Source of the DNA: Symbiodinium natans | Taxonomy: Eukaryota > Sar > Dinophyceae > Suessiales > Symbiodiniaceae | DNA length: 64,000 nt | Direction: 5' to 3' | NCBI GenBank assembly: GCA_905221605.1 | Contig: CAJNDS010001336.1 | Location: 294,473 to 358,472 of the forward strand | In this document: positions 27,901-37,160 of the stretch, piece after piece | Layout of the letters: each line of letters starts with the position of its first letter | How positions within the stretch are numbered: the first letter of the stretch is position 1 | Program-made: the position numbers and the translations under genes | The notes under the pieces: generated by a model | The model's input: the letters and a program-made list of their open reading frames with translations, nothing else | Databases searched by the model: none | What the model was told of the DNA's origin: nothing

Positions 27901-28654
27901 GTACTTAGTAACCCGATTCTCTCTGTACTGTACTTAGAACCGAATTAGAACCCCATTGGGGTACTTAAGGGACGTATAAGTGGGTTATAACTACACTTGT
28001 AATTGGGGCTATTAAGTACCCTGAACCTCCAAGTACCTGTCTTCAGGAGCCTCTCTCTGGCTATGAAAGGCTGCACGTTCTTTCAAGGGCCCTAAACCCT
28101 AAACCCGAAACCCTAAACCCAAACCCTAAACCCTAAACCCTAAACCCTAAACCCTAAACCCTAAACCCTAAACCCTAAACCCTAAACCGGCCCAAGGCGC
28201 AGAAAGGAAGTATCACAAGCTGCAGATCCAGCGCGGACTTCAACTCCTCGTCCTCCTCCAGGACCGCTTTGCCATGAAGGAGCCTGGGGTTTAGGCTTTA
28301 GGGTTTAGGGCTTTAGGGCTTTAGGGTTTAAGGCTTATAGGGTTTAGGGTTAGGGTTTAGGGTTTAGGAGCCTCTGCCGAAATCGCGGTGTCCCGCACAA
28401 GGCCGCCAGCCGCCGCTTCAGGTCCCTCACGGTCCTCAACTCCTTAGTTGTCCAGTACCTCGAAAGGACGAAAGGTTAACCTTTGGGAATATAAGGGGAT
28501 AAGGGTTTAGGGTTTAGGGTTTTAGGGTTTAGGATTAGCTTCTCCCAAAAAAGCTTAAAGGCTCCCTACTCGACAACTAAGACTCCTCCAGGGGTACGGC
28601 CAAGGCCAGCAGCTCCTGCCCTGAAGCCTTCCAGACACGCAGCATCTGCGCCAT
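24986..28654 (-). CDS. Ankyrin-repeat protein with ubiquitin-like N-terminus, about 10 exons
   Basis: Exons in sense order: 28,654-28,586 (MAQMLRVWKASGQELLAL...); 28,442-28,372 (VRDLKRRLAALCGTPRFRQ); 28,283 to about 28,195 (LLHGKAVLEEDEEL, DLQLVILPFC); about 27,814-27,751 (ADDLVLAAHAGQ); 27,528-27,462 (VEDVEAFLQRPQDPNL); 27,347-27,274 (SPLHSAAEQGHADVVRLLLE); 27,132-27,049; 26,294-26,211 (EEVVSLLLEARADPN); 25,622 to about 25,550 (THGHLEVARLLLHAGADPN); 25,061 to about 24,986 (DQGETALGAASASEQPEVAE). The first three form a ubiquitin-like fold and the rest ankyrin repeats, an architecture I know from dinoflagellate predicted proteins. All joins except exons 3-4 keep frame exactly; the 9-10 cut is ambiguous within a GATG repeat. 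Donors are GT, GC and GA. The 3' end after exon 10 is not settled. Ankyrin repeats mediate protein-protein binding; the partner is unknown. Confidence 0.75.
25084..25180. repeat. (TTTAGGG)n array, about 12 copies
   Basis: It lies within the inferred intron between ankyrin exons 9 and 10 (about 25,062-25,549), in CCCTAAA orientation relative to the gene. The right end decays to TTTGGGG. Confidence 0.85.
26295..27048 (-). other. Ankyrin gene intron 7 (GT-AG, 754 bp)
   Basis: The donor follows GGCCAC (GTCGCC) and the acceptor is CCTAG before GAGGAGGTC. Joining gives LPGH followed by EEVVSLLLEA, restoring the ankyrin GH-x-EVV signature. The intron holds degenerate heptamer strings, a C13/A17 homopolymer pair near 26,519-26,548 and about 200 bp of unique sequence. 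Confidence 0.55.
27133..27273 (-). other. Ankyrin gene intron 6: heptamer-filled GC-AG intron with AGGCCA direct repeats
   Basis: The sense donor is TTGGAG then GCCAGG; the acceptor is CCGCAG then GCCAAG. The 6-bp string AGGCCA straddles both splice sites, as a target-site duplication would. The body consists mostly of TTTAGGG-type repeats (including four TCTAGGG units). The join is in frame, giving RLLLE then AKAALDL. Confidence 0.65.
27348..27461 (-). other. Ankyrin gene intron 5 (GC-AG, 114 bp)
   Basis: The sense donor is GATG then GCAACTGAG; the acceptor is CTCTGAG then GCTACG. Retention would give a TGA two codons in. Splicing restores DEDG followed by YEIGSPLH. A short TTTAGGG run is inside. 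Confidence 0.6.
27529..27750 (-). other. Ankyrin gene intron 4: GT-AG intron made almost wholly of TTTAGGG repeats (222 bp)
   Basis: Sense: GGGCAG then GTAGGGTTTAGGG and about 30 heptamers, ending TTTAGGGCGGGCAG before GTGGAGGAC. The 8-bp string GGGCAGGT occurs at both junctions (27,527-27,534 and 27,749-27,756 on the + strand as ACCTGCCC). Only about 15 of the 222 bases are outside the array. Removal joins AAHAGQ to VEDVEAF in frame. Confidence 0.75.
27885..28035. mobile_element. Family-A MITE copy in the ankyrin gene
   Basis: Ends TACTTGGAGGTTCAGGGTAC and GTACCCTGAACCTCCAAGTA are perfect inverted repeats. On the sense strand it reads GACAG then GTACTT at one side and AAGTACAG at the other, so it could be spliced as a GT-AG intron. 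It lies between ankyrin exons 3 and 4. Confidence 0.75.
28284..28371 (-). other. Ankyrin gene intron 2: CCCTAAA-filled GC-AG intron with 8-bp direct repeats
   Basis: AGGCTCCT occurs at 28,366-28,373 and 28,278-28,285 (sense). The donor is GC within the first copy and the AG acceptor precedes GCTCCT of the second. The 88-bp body is CCCTAAA-type repeat in sense, the opposite orientation to intron 4. Removal joins TPRFRQ to RLLHGK in frame. Confidence 0.7.
28443..28585 (-). other. Ankyrin gene intron 1: GA-AG intron with inverted-repeat ends
   Basis: The sense start GAGTCTTAGTTGTCGAGTA and the sense end TACTGGACAACTAAG pair as terminal inverted repeats (CTTAGTTGTCSAGTA). AGGAGT is duplicated at the two junctions. 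The donor would be GA. The interior carries TTTAGGG-type strings. Removal joins AVPLE to ELRTVRD in frame. It reads as a transposon-like insertion that became an intron. Confidence 0.6.
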
Positions 28655-28679
28655 CTGAGGCCGAACCAGGCAATTCCCC

Positions 28680-29250
28680 CCCCCCCCCCCACAATGCGCC
28701 GCGGGTTCTTGGGCACAAGGCGCATACAGCTTCAGGAAAAAGGAGCAGAAGCAAGCTCAAAATCAGAAAGGCCTTGGCATGAGCCAAGCCCTACTTGAAA
28801 CCGGGCAGGGACACACCCCCGCAGGCCAATAAAACCTACAGTTTGAACGAACACCAAACCGTCATTGTAGGGTCCTTGAGGGAGGGAGATTCATGGGGGG
28901 TGGGCACGCAGGAAATACCCGCCATCACAAAAAAAAACCTACGGATGTGCCCAAGACATCTCTGTGGAACTGCGCTGCGCCTGCAAAAAGCCATGTCGAA
29001 CCAACTTTGGGAAATAAATATACCAACGCAAAATATGGTTGCAAATTTTGGGGGTTGTTGCTTTTATGAGGGAGCCTTGAAACTAGGGGTACCACTGGGC
29101 TACCAAGTCGAAGGAAAGTCGAGAACGGCTCTCCTAGACCCAGGAGTAACCTGGGAACAACAAGGGTACCCTGCTGGGCTTTAAGGGGACTATAAGGGAA
29201 CCCCAACCCCTAAAAAAAAAGGAAATAAGGGCCAACTCCGGGTCTGGGTA
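28680..29250. other. 5' flank of the ankyrin gene, including a GGGCTACC-type element
   Basis: A C15 tract (28,676-28,690) lies just upstream of the start codon. About 29,040-29,205 contains GGGGTACCACTGGGCTACCA and GAACCCCAACCCC-like strings resembling the element at 49,052. No exon is supported. Dinoflagellate messages usually receive a spliced leader; I could not identify a specific acceptor. Confidence 0.35.
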
Positions 29251-29362
29251 GCCCTAAACCCTAAACCCTAAACCCTAAACCCTAAACCCTAAACCCTAAA
29301 CCCTAAACCCTAAACCCTAAACCCTAAACCCTAAACCCTAAACCCTAAACCCTAAACCCTTA
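29251..29362. repeat. (CCCTAAA)n array, about 15 copies
   Basis: Perfect array ending at CCCTTAGGG, followed by a unique coding-like segment on the - strand (ARKVRGSPTETWRESC, about 29,390-29,470). Confidence 0.9.
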
Positions 29363-29610
29363 GGGTTCTGCTTGGGTGGAAAGGCGTCTGGGAGGCCTCG
29401 GAAGTCAGCGACAAGACTCCCTCCAGGTCTCCGTGGGCGACCCACGCACCTTCCGGGCTTTGCCGGGCTTTGGGCGCTGGGGTTTAGGGTTTAGGGTTTA
29501 GGGTTTAGGGTTTAGGGTTTAGGGTTTAGGGTTTCGGGTTTAGGGGTAGCATCTTCAGATTGCAGAGCTGCAGGTAAGACACTGGTCGTCAATTTTTTGG
29601 GACAACAACA

Positions 29611-29694
29611 GCCGGCTAGGATTGAACCTGGGTGTACTCTAAACCGTAAATGCAAGCTAAGTTGAGTGTCTAGTGCCCTACCAGTAGGTATGCT
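29611..29694 (-). other. tRNA-derived (SINE-like) sequence
   Basis: The sense strand shows a D-arm-like CTGGTAGGGCACTAGAC and, about 50 bases on, a B-box-like GGTTCAATCC preceded by CACCCA. Order and spacing resemble a tRNA, but the T-loop is one base short and the acceptor arms do not pair well. A degenerate tRNA-derived SINE or tRNA pseudogene fits better than a working tRNA. No anticodon is claimed. Confidence 0.35.
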
Positions 29695-29929
29695 GCAAAG
29701 AAGCCTATTGAATTGGAGCGGGTGCGTTGGTTTGGTCTGCGCGCAACTCATGACCATAGAGTAAAACATAAGTAAGCTTCACGGTCCTTCATGAACCTTG
29801 TCTGTGGTGTGACAACTAGATCAAGCATCTGTGACCCGACTTTGCATACTTCTGACCATGTACGTACCCGCCCGAAACACTGCTTAAAGTGGCCGTGAAC
29901 CTCCCAAGCAAAGCTTGCACCCTACCAGG

Positions 29930-31055
29930 CACAGAATCTCTTTGGCGTTCGGCCGCCTAACCCTGAACCCTGAACCCTAAACCCTGAACCATGACAGAAC
30001 AGTTCTGGTTTTACTCTTCGGCCTCCAGCCCTGGCCATATGCCATACACCGGAATCCTTGCTGAACTATGCTGACCAACCCTAAACCGGGTCTAGGGTTC
30101 AGGGTTTAGGGGGGTTTGCGGGGCCTAGCCATAAACGCCATTCCCCCAAACCCTACACCATACACTCTCAACCCCTAAACCCTAAACCCCCAAACTCTAA
30201 ACCGTAAACGCCCAAACTCTAAACCCTAAACCCCCAAACCCAAAACCCTGAACCCCGAAACCCCCGAAGAAACCCTTGGGGAGCGTTGAGGGATGTCCTA
30301 CACCGAGCCGTCTTGCTTGCTGAGTTCATAAGCCCCAAAAAAGTGTACACTTTCAGTTCTATAGGGGATTCTAGTATCCCAAAAAGTGTAAAGTGTGCTC
30401 ACTCAGATTTTTTTCCCTAAACCCTAAACCCTAAACCCTAAACCCTAAACCCTAAACCCCGTCGACCTTCGCCTTCAAAGAGGACATGGGCAGACTCCTC
30501 GGACCACGCACGCGACCTCCCGGGCGAGCTTTTGGGGTTTGTAGGGTTTAGGGTTTAGGGTTTTTTGGGGGAAGTTCGAGTAGGGTTTAGGGGTTTAGGG
30601 TTTTAGCGGTTTAGGGTTTCGGGGTTCGGGGTTTAGGGTTTGGGGTTTAAGGTTTAGGGTTTGGGGGTTTAGGGGTTTAGGGTGTAGGGGTTTTAGGGTG
30701 TAGGGGGTTTTAGGGGTTTTAGGGATTTGAGGGCTTAGGGTCTAGGAGTTTAGGGCTTAGGGTCCAGGGTTTAGGGTTTAGGGTTTGGGGGTCTCGGGTT
30801 AATCGGGTTTATGGGCTTACGGTTTCGAGGTCTAGGGCTTGGGTTTAGGGGGAGTTTGGGGTGTTGTGGTTCCAAATTCAAGGGTTTGGGCTTAGGGGCT
30901 TGGGGTCTCACGGTTTCGAGCTGTATGGTTTGGGTTTAGGGGTTCAGGGTCTTACGCTTTCGAGTTCTAGGGAGTGGGTTTCGGGGCTTAGTGTCGAGTT
31001 CTAAGGTTCGGGTTTACCGGGGCCTAGGGTCCTTATGGTCTAGTTTACGGTTTGG
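29930..31055. repeat. Degenerate heptamer region
   Basis: CCCTAAA-like strings (30,070-30,260; 30,415-30,460) give way to TTTAGGG/TTTGGGG-like strings (30,540-31,060). A short unique island near 30,310-30,410 has an inverted pair around AAAAGTGTA. No exon supported. Confidence 0.7.
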
Positions 31056-31060
31056 GATTC

Positions 31061-31387
31061 TCAAGGGTTCGGGTTTAGGCTCGGCGTCCGCTTGCATGAT
31101 CGAGGCATGGATTCACGCGGCAGCCACGGAAACAGTAGATGCTTCTCGACTCTGTCATCCGCAGTCTGGCCAGTTGGCCCACGTACCGCAATTGATCTAT
31201 GGCCAATGTAAACGCTGACCCGCTTCAAGCCAAATCTGTTCCGCAAGTCTTGCTGCGTGACGCGATCATCGTGCATGTCGCGCGGCCTCTGGGAACACAA
31301 GGCTCTGGCGATACCCTTCAGAAAGTTATGCCATCGTCTGACTGCGCCCCGATGTGCTCCGAGGTACAACTCTCGCCTCCGTGCCAA
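31061..31387 (-). pseudogene. LINE reverse-transcriptase C-terminal relic, frameshifted
   Basis: The - frame contains VRRWHNFLKGIARAL, then VTQQDLRNRFGLKRVSVYIG, then DDRVEKHLLFPWLPRE. This matches the post-palm pattern of non-LTR retrotransposon RTs (xRxFHxxCxRxIxx, then LRxRxGL..YI..RQLRWxGHxARM..DR.PxxLL..W). The central RQLRWxGH-type block appears only in another frame (QLRYVGQLARL), so at least two indels separate the pieces. Upstream catalytic RT motifs are absent. A dead fragment. Confidence 0.65.
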
Positions 31388-31547
31388 GGATCAAAGCTCT
31401 TCCAGCCTCGACTCTACAAGAAGACCCCTTCATGCGATCAGGAAGCCCACAATGAGGAGTCTGCAAGGGCAATCTGCGCACTGTTCTCTGTGCTCATCTT
31501 CTCCAGCATGAGAGGCCGCCGAAAGAAACTATACCTCCAAGACACCC

Positions 31548-31604
31548 TAAACCCTAAACCCTAAACCCTAAACCCTAAACCCTAAACCCTAAACCCTAAA
31601 CCCG
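31548..31604. repeat. (CCCTAAA)n array, about 8 copies
   Basis: Perfect heptamers next to the LINE relic. Confidence 0.9.
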
Positions 31605-32065
31605 AAGAAAGGACACCTCCAAGAGCACCGTGCACTTCGCTGAATACCCTCACGAGCCGTACCTCCCGAAGGATGAACCGACTCCGGGTCTTAGGGTTTA
31701 GGGTTTAGGGTTCAGGGTTCAGGGTTTAGGGATAGGGTTCACGGTCCAGGGTTTAGGGTCTAGGGGTTTAGGGGTAGGGGTTAGGGTTTAGGGCCTGGAG
31801 TTTACGGGTTTAGGCGTTAGGGTTTAGGGGCTCCCCCAAGCCCTGATTGAAACTCCTCCCTAGACCCCAAAGCCCCAATCCTCTAGCCCTACACCATGAA
31901 CCGAAGAGCCCAAACCCCCTGTCTGAACCCCTAATATAGGGGCCTAAATAATTCGAACCGGGCTTTGGGGGGCTATTATAGTATAATGACCTTGGGACCA
32001 TAAATTATTTGTAACAACTAACAACCCTAAACAACCCGAAACCCTAAACCCTAAACCCCCTATGT

Positions 32066-32137
32066 TAGACACCCTTGCGCCGGGCTGCGGCGGCAGCTTC
32101 CGTAGCAGCGCCATGGCGTGGACGTGGCGCGGCTTCA
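32066..32137 (-). CDS. Candidate exon, unknown protein
   Basis: After GCCCAG the - frame reads VKPRHVHAMALLRKLPPQPG, then ARVSNI. Strongly protein-like, between TTTAGGG strings and CCCTAAA strings. No family recognised. Confidence 0.4.
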
Positions 32138-32819
32138 CCTGGGCGTGAAAGGGTTTAGGGTTTAGGGTTTAGGGTTTAGGGTCTAGGGTCTAGGGTCTAG
32201 GGATCTGGGGCATTTCGGGGCTGGGAACCAGATGACTGTATTACAGACCCTGATTCAGAACAGAGGCGTTCTGGCGAGGGCTTTCCGGAGTACAGAAATT
32301 TGAGGGCGAAACCCTAAGCTTCCGAAACTACAGGGGTTTAGGGTTTAGGGTTTAGGGTTTAGGGTTTGGGGTTTTGGGTTTGGGGTTTGGGGTTTGGGGT
32401 TTAGGGTTTAGGGTTTAGGGTCAAATCGTCAAGGGAGCCAAGCTCGCACCCAGAAGTAGCGCACCTCTCGGGTTTCGGGTTGCGCTTAGGTCTTTAACAA
32501 CCTCCCACAAATTCTAGGGTCCTTCAGGGAGGGGGTTCAAGGGGGTATAGGGTTTAGGGTTTGGGGTTTGGGGTTTAGGGGTCAAGGGGGGTATGCAACC
32601 CAAGGTTCCCTAATACTCCCCACTACTCCCGCAGGCTCCCTAAGCTTCTCGAAGGTTCCCAAGGTGCCAACCCCCCATGGCTGCCGGATCAAAACAAAGG
32701 ATCAAAAAAAAAACAAGCAACCGAGGGTTTAAGGTTTAGGGTTTAGGGTTTCGGGTTTAAGTTTCAGGGTTTAATTTCTTATTGATCCTTTCTTGTGGCT
32801 GATCCTTGACTCTGTTTTT

Positions 32820-32927
32820 GGCCCCTAGTCCTTTGTGGGAGGTCCACCGCTGTGCCGGCCCAGTTGCCGGGCCGCCGTTCATCCACAGCAGCTCCTGACA
32901 TGCACTTGCTGATGAAGGAACAGGGTT
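32820..32927 (-). CDS. Candidate exon, unknown protein
   Basis: The - frame reads FISKCMSGAAVDERRPGNWA, then GTAVDLPQ. Flanked on the sense-upstream side by heptamer strings. No family recognised. Confidence 0.4.
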
Positions 32928-33482
32928 TAGGGTTTAAGGTTTAGGGTTTAGGGTCTAGGGTCTAGGGTTGGGGTTTAGGGTTTTTGGGGTTTAGGATTTC
33001 GGGTTTAGGGTTTAAGGTTTAGGGTTTAGGGCTTCGGCTTTAGAGTTTCAGCGAGAATAGGGTTAATGAAGCAATAGGGATAAGGATGATTAAGGGTTGG
33101 TAGGGTTAAAAAGGTTAGGGTTGTTTAAGGATCTATAGGGTTAAAAAAGGTTCTCATCGGGCTTTTGTCGTATTAGGATTTAGGCTTCAACCCTAAACCC
33201 TAAACCCTAGACCCTGGACCCCAGACCCTATAGACCCTAGACCGCACACATGTAGGGTGCACGCCGTGATCTTCAGCCTCCTACTTGTCCGCTTTCTTTG
33301 CGGGTTTAGGGGCCAACCTGACTGACAGCCCAAAAGCCCTCAAAGGACTTGAAGACCTATGCCAACCCCAAACCCTAAACCCTAAATCCTAAACCCTAAA
33401 CTCTAAACCCTGAACCCCAAACCCTAAACCCTAAACCCTAAACCCTAAACCCTAAACTCTAAACCCTAAACCCCAAACCATG

Positions 33483-33575
33483 CTGCCGAGTGTCTACGCC
33501 TTGGGCCTGCGCACTCTCCAGTTGCTCGGGCGCGACGTCAGTGGAGAGGCCCTCCTGAGCACAGGCCGACCCAAG
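33483..33575 (-). CDS. Candidate exon, unknown protein
   Basis: The - frame after CTCAG reads EGLSTDVAPEQLESAQAQGV, then DTRQH. It sits directly between a (TTTGGGG)n array (33,574-33,647) and CCCTAAA-like arrays (33,370-33,478), the usual exon/array pattern here. No family recognised. Confidence 0.4.
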
Positions 33576-33648
33576 GGTTTGGGGTTTGGGGTTTGGGGTT
33601 TGGGGTTTGGGGTTTGGGGTTTGGGGTTTGGGGTTTGGGGTTTGGGGT
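33574..33648. repeat. (TTTGGGG)n array, about 10 copies
   Basis: A homogenised variant of the heptamer with G4, unlike the TTTAGGG majority. Similar variant tracts occur at 42,300-42,400 and 38,230-38,265. Confidence 0.9.
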
Positions 33649-33785
33649 CTAGAGTATAGGGGTTAGGGCGGATAGACTTGACGACACCAAAAACGCTGCT
33701 GAAGAGCTACTTGCCGCCTTACCACCCTTCTAGACCCCAAACTCCAGAACCCCAAAGGGGGTTTCGGGTTTAGGGCTTGGAAGCC

Positions 33786-33858
33786 CAGGCTTGAGCCACA
33801 AAGTGCCCCAAAGGGCCGCCACTGGGTGGCCGTGATGCCCTGCCACTCGCCCCCAGAG
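33786..33858 (-). CDS. Candidate exon, unknown protein
   Basis: The - frame reads SGGEWQGITATQWRPFGALC, then GSS. Protein-like; boundaries unclear. No family recognised. Confidence 0.35.
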
Positions 33859-34209
33859 CCAAACCACCCCTGAAACCTTTTAAGGTTTAGGGTTTAGGGT
33901 CTAGGGTCAAGGGTTTAGGGTTAGGGTTTAGGGCTTAGGCTTACCCCAACTTCACGAAGCAAAAACACCCGAATAACAACCCTTAACGGCTACTAAAAGA
34001 CAAAAGGGAAACCCTGAATCCTTATCTTAGTGGACTACACAGCCATACCTCTGCCTTGTATAACCCTAGACTCTAAAATTCATGAGGCCCTCGAATACGC
34101 CCAACACCCGAAACAAAGCCAAGCAAAAACCCAACCCAGCAGCTAAGCCCCTTCACAAACCTGAACCCTAACTTAAACCCTAAACCCCAAACCCCAAAAC
34201 CCAAAACCG

Positions 34210-34280
34210 CAAACCAAACCTCTCTGACCGGGCGGCGATATTCGGTGCTTCCAGCGGCCTAATCTCCCATCCGAGGGGGG
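34210..34280 (-). CDS. Candidate exon, unknown protein
   Basis: The - frame reads LGWEIRPLEAPNIAARSER next to a GGGGGCGGGGGG stretch. Protein-like composition; no family recognised. Confidence 0.3.
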
Positions 34281-34299
34281 GCGGGGGGGACACACTAAA

Positions 34300-35825
34300 G
34301 GAGGAGTGCTTTGGTATCGGTTTAGGGTTTAGGGTTTAGGGTTTTTGGTTTTTATGGTTTAGGATTTGGGGTTTGGGGTTTAGGGTTTAGGGCTAGCCAG
34401 GCTCAGGACACAGGTTTCAGGGTAGGGCTCCCTGGGAATCCCTAAACCCTAGACCGCCAAGACCCCCTAAACCCGAAATTCCAAAACCTGAGGGCTAGAG
34501 TAAACCCTAAACCCTAAACCCTAAACCCGAAACCCTAAACCCTAAACCTGTCTAGGGGCCCCAGAGACATTTGGGAACCAAAAGGGCGCCCTTTTGGGGG
34601 GGGGGGGGGGGGGGCTGTCAAGGGAGTTCGGGATTGTTCTGGGCTTGGGATGGCTTGGGGATTGATACAGGCTTCGGAGATTTAGGGTTTAGGGTTTAGG
34701 GTTTAGGGTTTAGGGGGAACAAGGGGGAACAAGGGGGAATGCAAAGGGAAGAAGCAGCGAATCAGGCGCCCCACTCCGTTCAGGGCTTCACTATTTGGGA
34801 GGGTTACCCTAAACCCTAACACACCCAACCCCGCAAAACCTCACTAAAACCCGTAAAGCCTTAACCCTACAACCCGCAACCCTAACACCCCAACAACGCT
34901 GAACCTCAAATAGGGCTTCAACGCGCTCATCCCCGACCCCGAAACCCTAAACCCAAAAAACCCTAACCCCAGAACCCCAACCCCTAACCCAACCTGAGAC
35001 CCTCACGCCAAAACTCTAAAACCCTGAACCCTGAACCCCAAACCCCAAACCCCAACCCCAGACCCTAGACCCTAAACCCTAAACCCTAAACCCCCAGGCC
35101 TCGACAAGTTCACGCCGAGGACGACGTCACCTCGGTTTGCGAGGGCCCCAGGAGCACCGGTTTTTTGGGGTTAGGGATTCGGGATTACGGCTTCTGGGGT
35201 TTAGGGTTTAGGGTTCAGGGCTGAGGGTTTAGGGTGCCCTTAACCCTCAACCCCCCCCCCCCCCCCCCCCCCCCCAGGCCATACCGGTTTTAGAGCTGGT
35301 CATGGGCACTCGATTGAGCGACTGCTCTCAGGGTTTCTCGACTTTTCTGGGGCAACTCCGGGTTTTAGGGGCTTTAGGACCCTAAACCCTAAACCCTAAA
35401 CCCTAAACCCTAAACCCTAAACCCTAAACCCTAAACCCTAAATTTCTTGAACCCGCCCACAGACTTTAATCCCTTGTTTAGGGTTTAGGGTTTAGAGTTT
35501 CGGGTTTAGGGTCAAATGGGTTCTGGGTTTAGGGTTTAGGGTTTAGCAATCCCTTCTTTTTACCTATAACCCCGAAATCCCTTTTGCAGAGCCCCCACAT
35601 CTTATACTATATATAAATATAAATAGAATCCCTAAACCAGGAACCCTAATCTCCGTTCGGCCGTCTGTTTTGCGTCACGCCGCCGCGTCTAACATTGCAC
35701 TTCCGCCAATGCTCCGGCCTCCCTGCTGGTTTAGGGTTTAGGGTTTAGGGTTTAGGGTGCAGGGTTTATTCTTTTGAAGGTGTGGGCTTGGGGCTTGAGG
35801 GCCGAAGGCTGTGCAACTGGCGAAT
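34300..35825. other. Repeat-rich interval with homopolymers
   Basis: Heptamer-like strings throughout, a G18 tract near 34,597, a C24-25 tract near 35,251-35,275, and a perfect (CCCTAAA)n array at 35,381-35,441. The island 35,096-35,165 is open on both strands (- strand GAPGALANRGDVVLGVNLSR), so no exon call is made. Confidence 0.5.
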
Positions 35826-35826
35826 T

Positions 35827-35985
35827 TCATTTGCAAGGTCGGCTCGGAACGAGAGAGAAGTCTGCATCCGGGTCGCACATGAGCTGCACATCCTCTGGGA
35901 ACGTGGAGCACTCGTTTTTCCCTTGAGGAGGGGCACGGGAGACCAGCCGGAAGATCACTTCACGAAGCCCCAGCCTCTGTGAGGG
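35827..35985 (-). CDS. Candidate exon or 3' end, unknown protein
   Basis: The - frame reads QRLGLREVIFRLVSRAPPQG, then KNECSTFPEDVQLMCDPDAD, then FSLVPSRPCK and TGA at 35,827-35,829. Well-balanced protein composition, so probably a real exon ending a gene or running into an intron. No family recognised. Confidence 0.45.
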   Translation of the reverse strand, partial: PSQRLGLREVIFRLVSRAPPQGKNECSTFPEDVQLMCDPDADFSLVPSRPCK

Positions 35986-36499
35986 CCTAGGGCTGAACAA
36001 ACTTTGCAACCCTAAACCCTAAACCCTAAACCCCAAACCCTAAATCCCCCCCCCACCCACCCCAAACCTAAGCCTTGGAAGGCTTAGGGTCCAGGACCCT
36101 ACAAGATGGGGTTCCTCAACTACATCAGGAGAGGGAGACAACCGCGACTGTCGACGGGATGGCTGGGGTTTAGGGCTTCTGGGCTTTCAGGGGTTTAGGG
36201 CTTAAGGCTTAGGGTTTAGGGGGTTTAGGGTTTAGGGTTTAGGGTTTAGGGTTTAGGGTTTAGGGTTTAGGGTTTCGGGGTGCCAGGCTTTAGGGGACTC
36301 AAGGCTTGGTGTTGAGGGCTTCAGGGCTTCAGGGGTCTCGGGCTTCGAGTTCTCGGCTGGTTTCCGAATCCGTGCCAGGTTGGCACCAGGGCCTGGGGGC
36401 TTGGGGGGGGGGGGGGGGCATCGAAAGAAGCACCTGCCACATGAGTACCTTTTTGCTACCCCGCTTGTGCCTTGGGATGTGTTCCATTCCTACGTGGAT

Positions 36500-36505
36500 C
36501 TAATA

Positions 36506-36536
<31 letters not shown>

Positions 36537-36657
36537 ATATATATACATATATATATATATACACATACATATATGTCTATTTACTTCTTTATTTATGTAC
36601 ATATCTATATGTATGTATATGTATATGTATGCATATATATATATATATATATATGTA
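36500..36657. repeat. TA/CATA microsatellite
   Basis: Alternating TA, TACATA and TGTATA units. ORFs on both strands here are Tyr/Ile repeats without meaning. Confidence 0.9.
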
Positions 36658-36754
36658 CTGACATACGTAACCTGCATGAAATTATCGCATAGTTTTCTTA
36701 CTTGCATTACATTGTTCTTACATCCAGACATACATAACCCTACGCATAAGTGAA

Positions 36755-36910
36755 AAGCAGCCATGAACTCCAAACGCCCTTCCTCGCTGTGGTGTCTTGT
36801 GGCGCTGTGCTGCACTCAATTCGCCGTGGGCTGCGGATGTCTGCATCCGGAGATCCCGCGGGCGTGCGAAGCTGAATTTTAAAGGGGGCTGCGCCCAGCC
36901 CCTCCGGCCG
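36755..36910 (-). CDS. Candidate exon, unknown protein
   Basis: The - frame reads [20 protein letters not shown], then [20 protein letters not shown], then [11 protein letters not shown] (52 codons), the longest clean candidate in this part. No family recognised. Confidence 0.4.
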
Positions 36911-36970
36911 CAGGGTTTAGGGGCATGTGTAGGGTTTAGAATTTACGGTTATTACATGGAGACAACCTCT

Positions 36971-37099
36971 TCACGAGGCACGGAGGAGGCCCTCTACATA
37001 TTTTCGCTGCACTACGGTTCTGCGAAGCTTGGGACGTGCACTGTCACCAGGCAGCCGTCGTGCGACTTCCCACATCTGAGGCAAAGTGCCGATGAACAC
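36971..37099 (-). CDS. Candidate exon, unknown protein
   Basis: The - frame reads VFIGTLPQMWEVARRLPGDS, then ARPKLRRTVVQRKYVEGLLR and AS, with TGA at 36,973-36,971. It directly follows (in sense) the heptamer array at 37,107-37,160. An overlapping + ORF is less protein-like. Confidence 0.4.
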   Translation of the reverse strand: MFIGTLPQMWEVARRLPGDSARPKLRRTVVQRKYVEGLLRAS

Positions 37100-37106
37100 A
37101 GTTTAG

Positions 37107-37160
37107 TAGGGTTTAGGGTTTAGGGTTTAGGGTTTAGGGTTTAGGGTTTAGGGTTTAGGG
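37107..37160. repeat. (TTTAGGG)n array, about 7 copies
   Basis: Perfect heptamers adjoining a candidate exon. Confidence 0.9.

Noticed and set aside
33785-33800. Dinoflagellate spliced-leader relic (GGCTCAAG on the - strand)
   Set aside because: Only the last eight bases match cleanly and the upstream part carries an extra base; the stretch is also coding-like. Too weak.
36380-36815. Three long Tyr/Ile-rich ORFs
   Set aside because: They translate a TA/CATA microsatellite on both strands.
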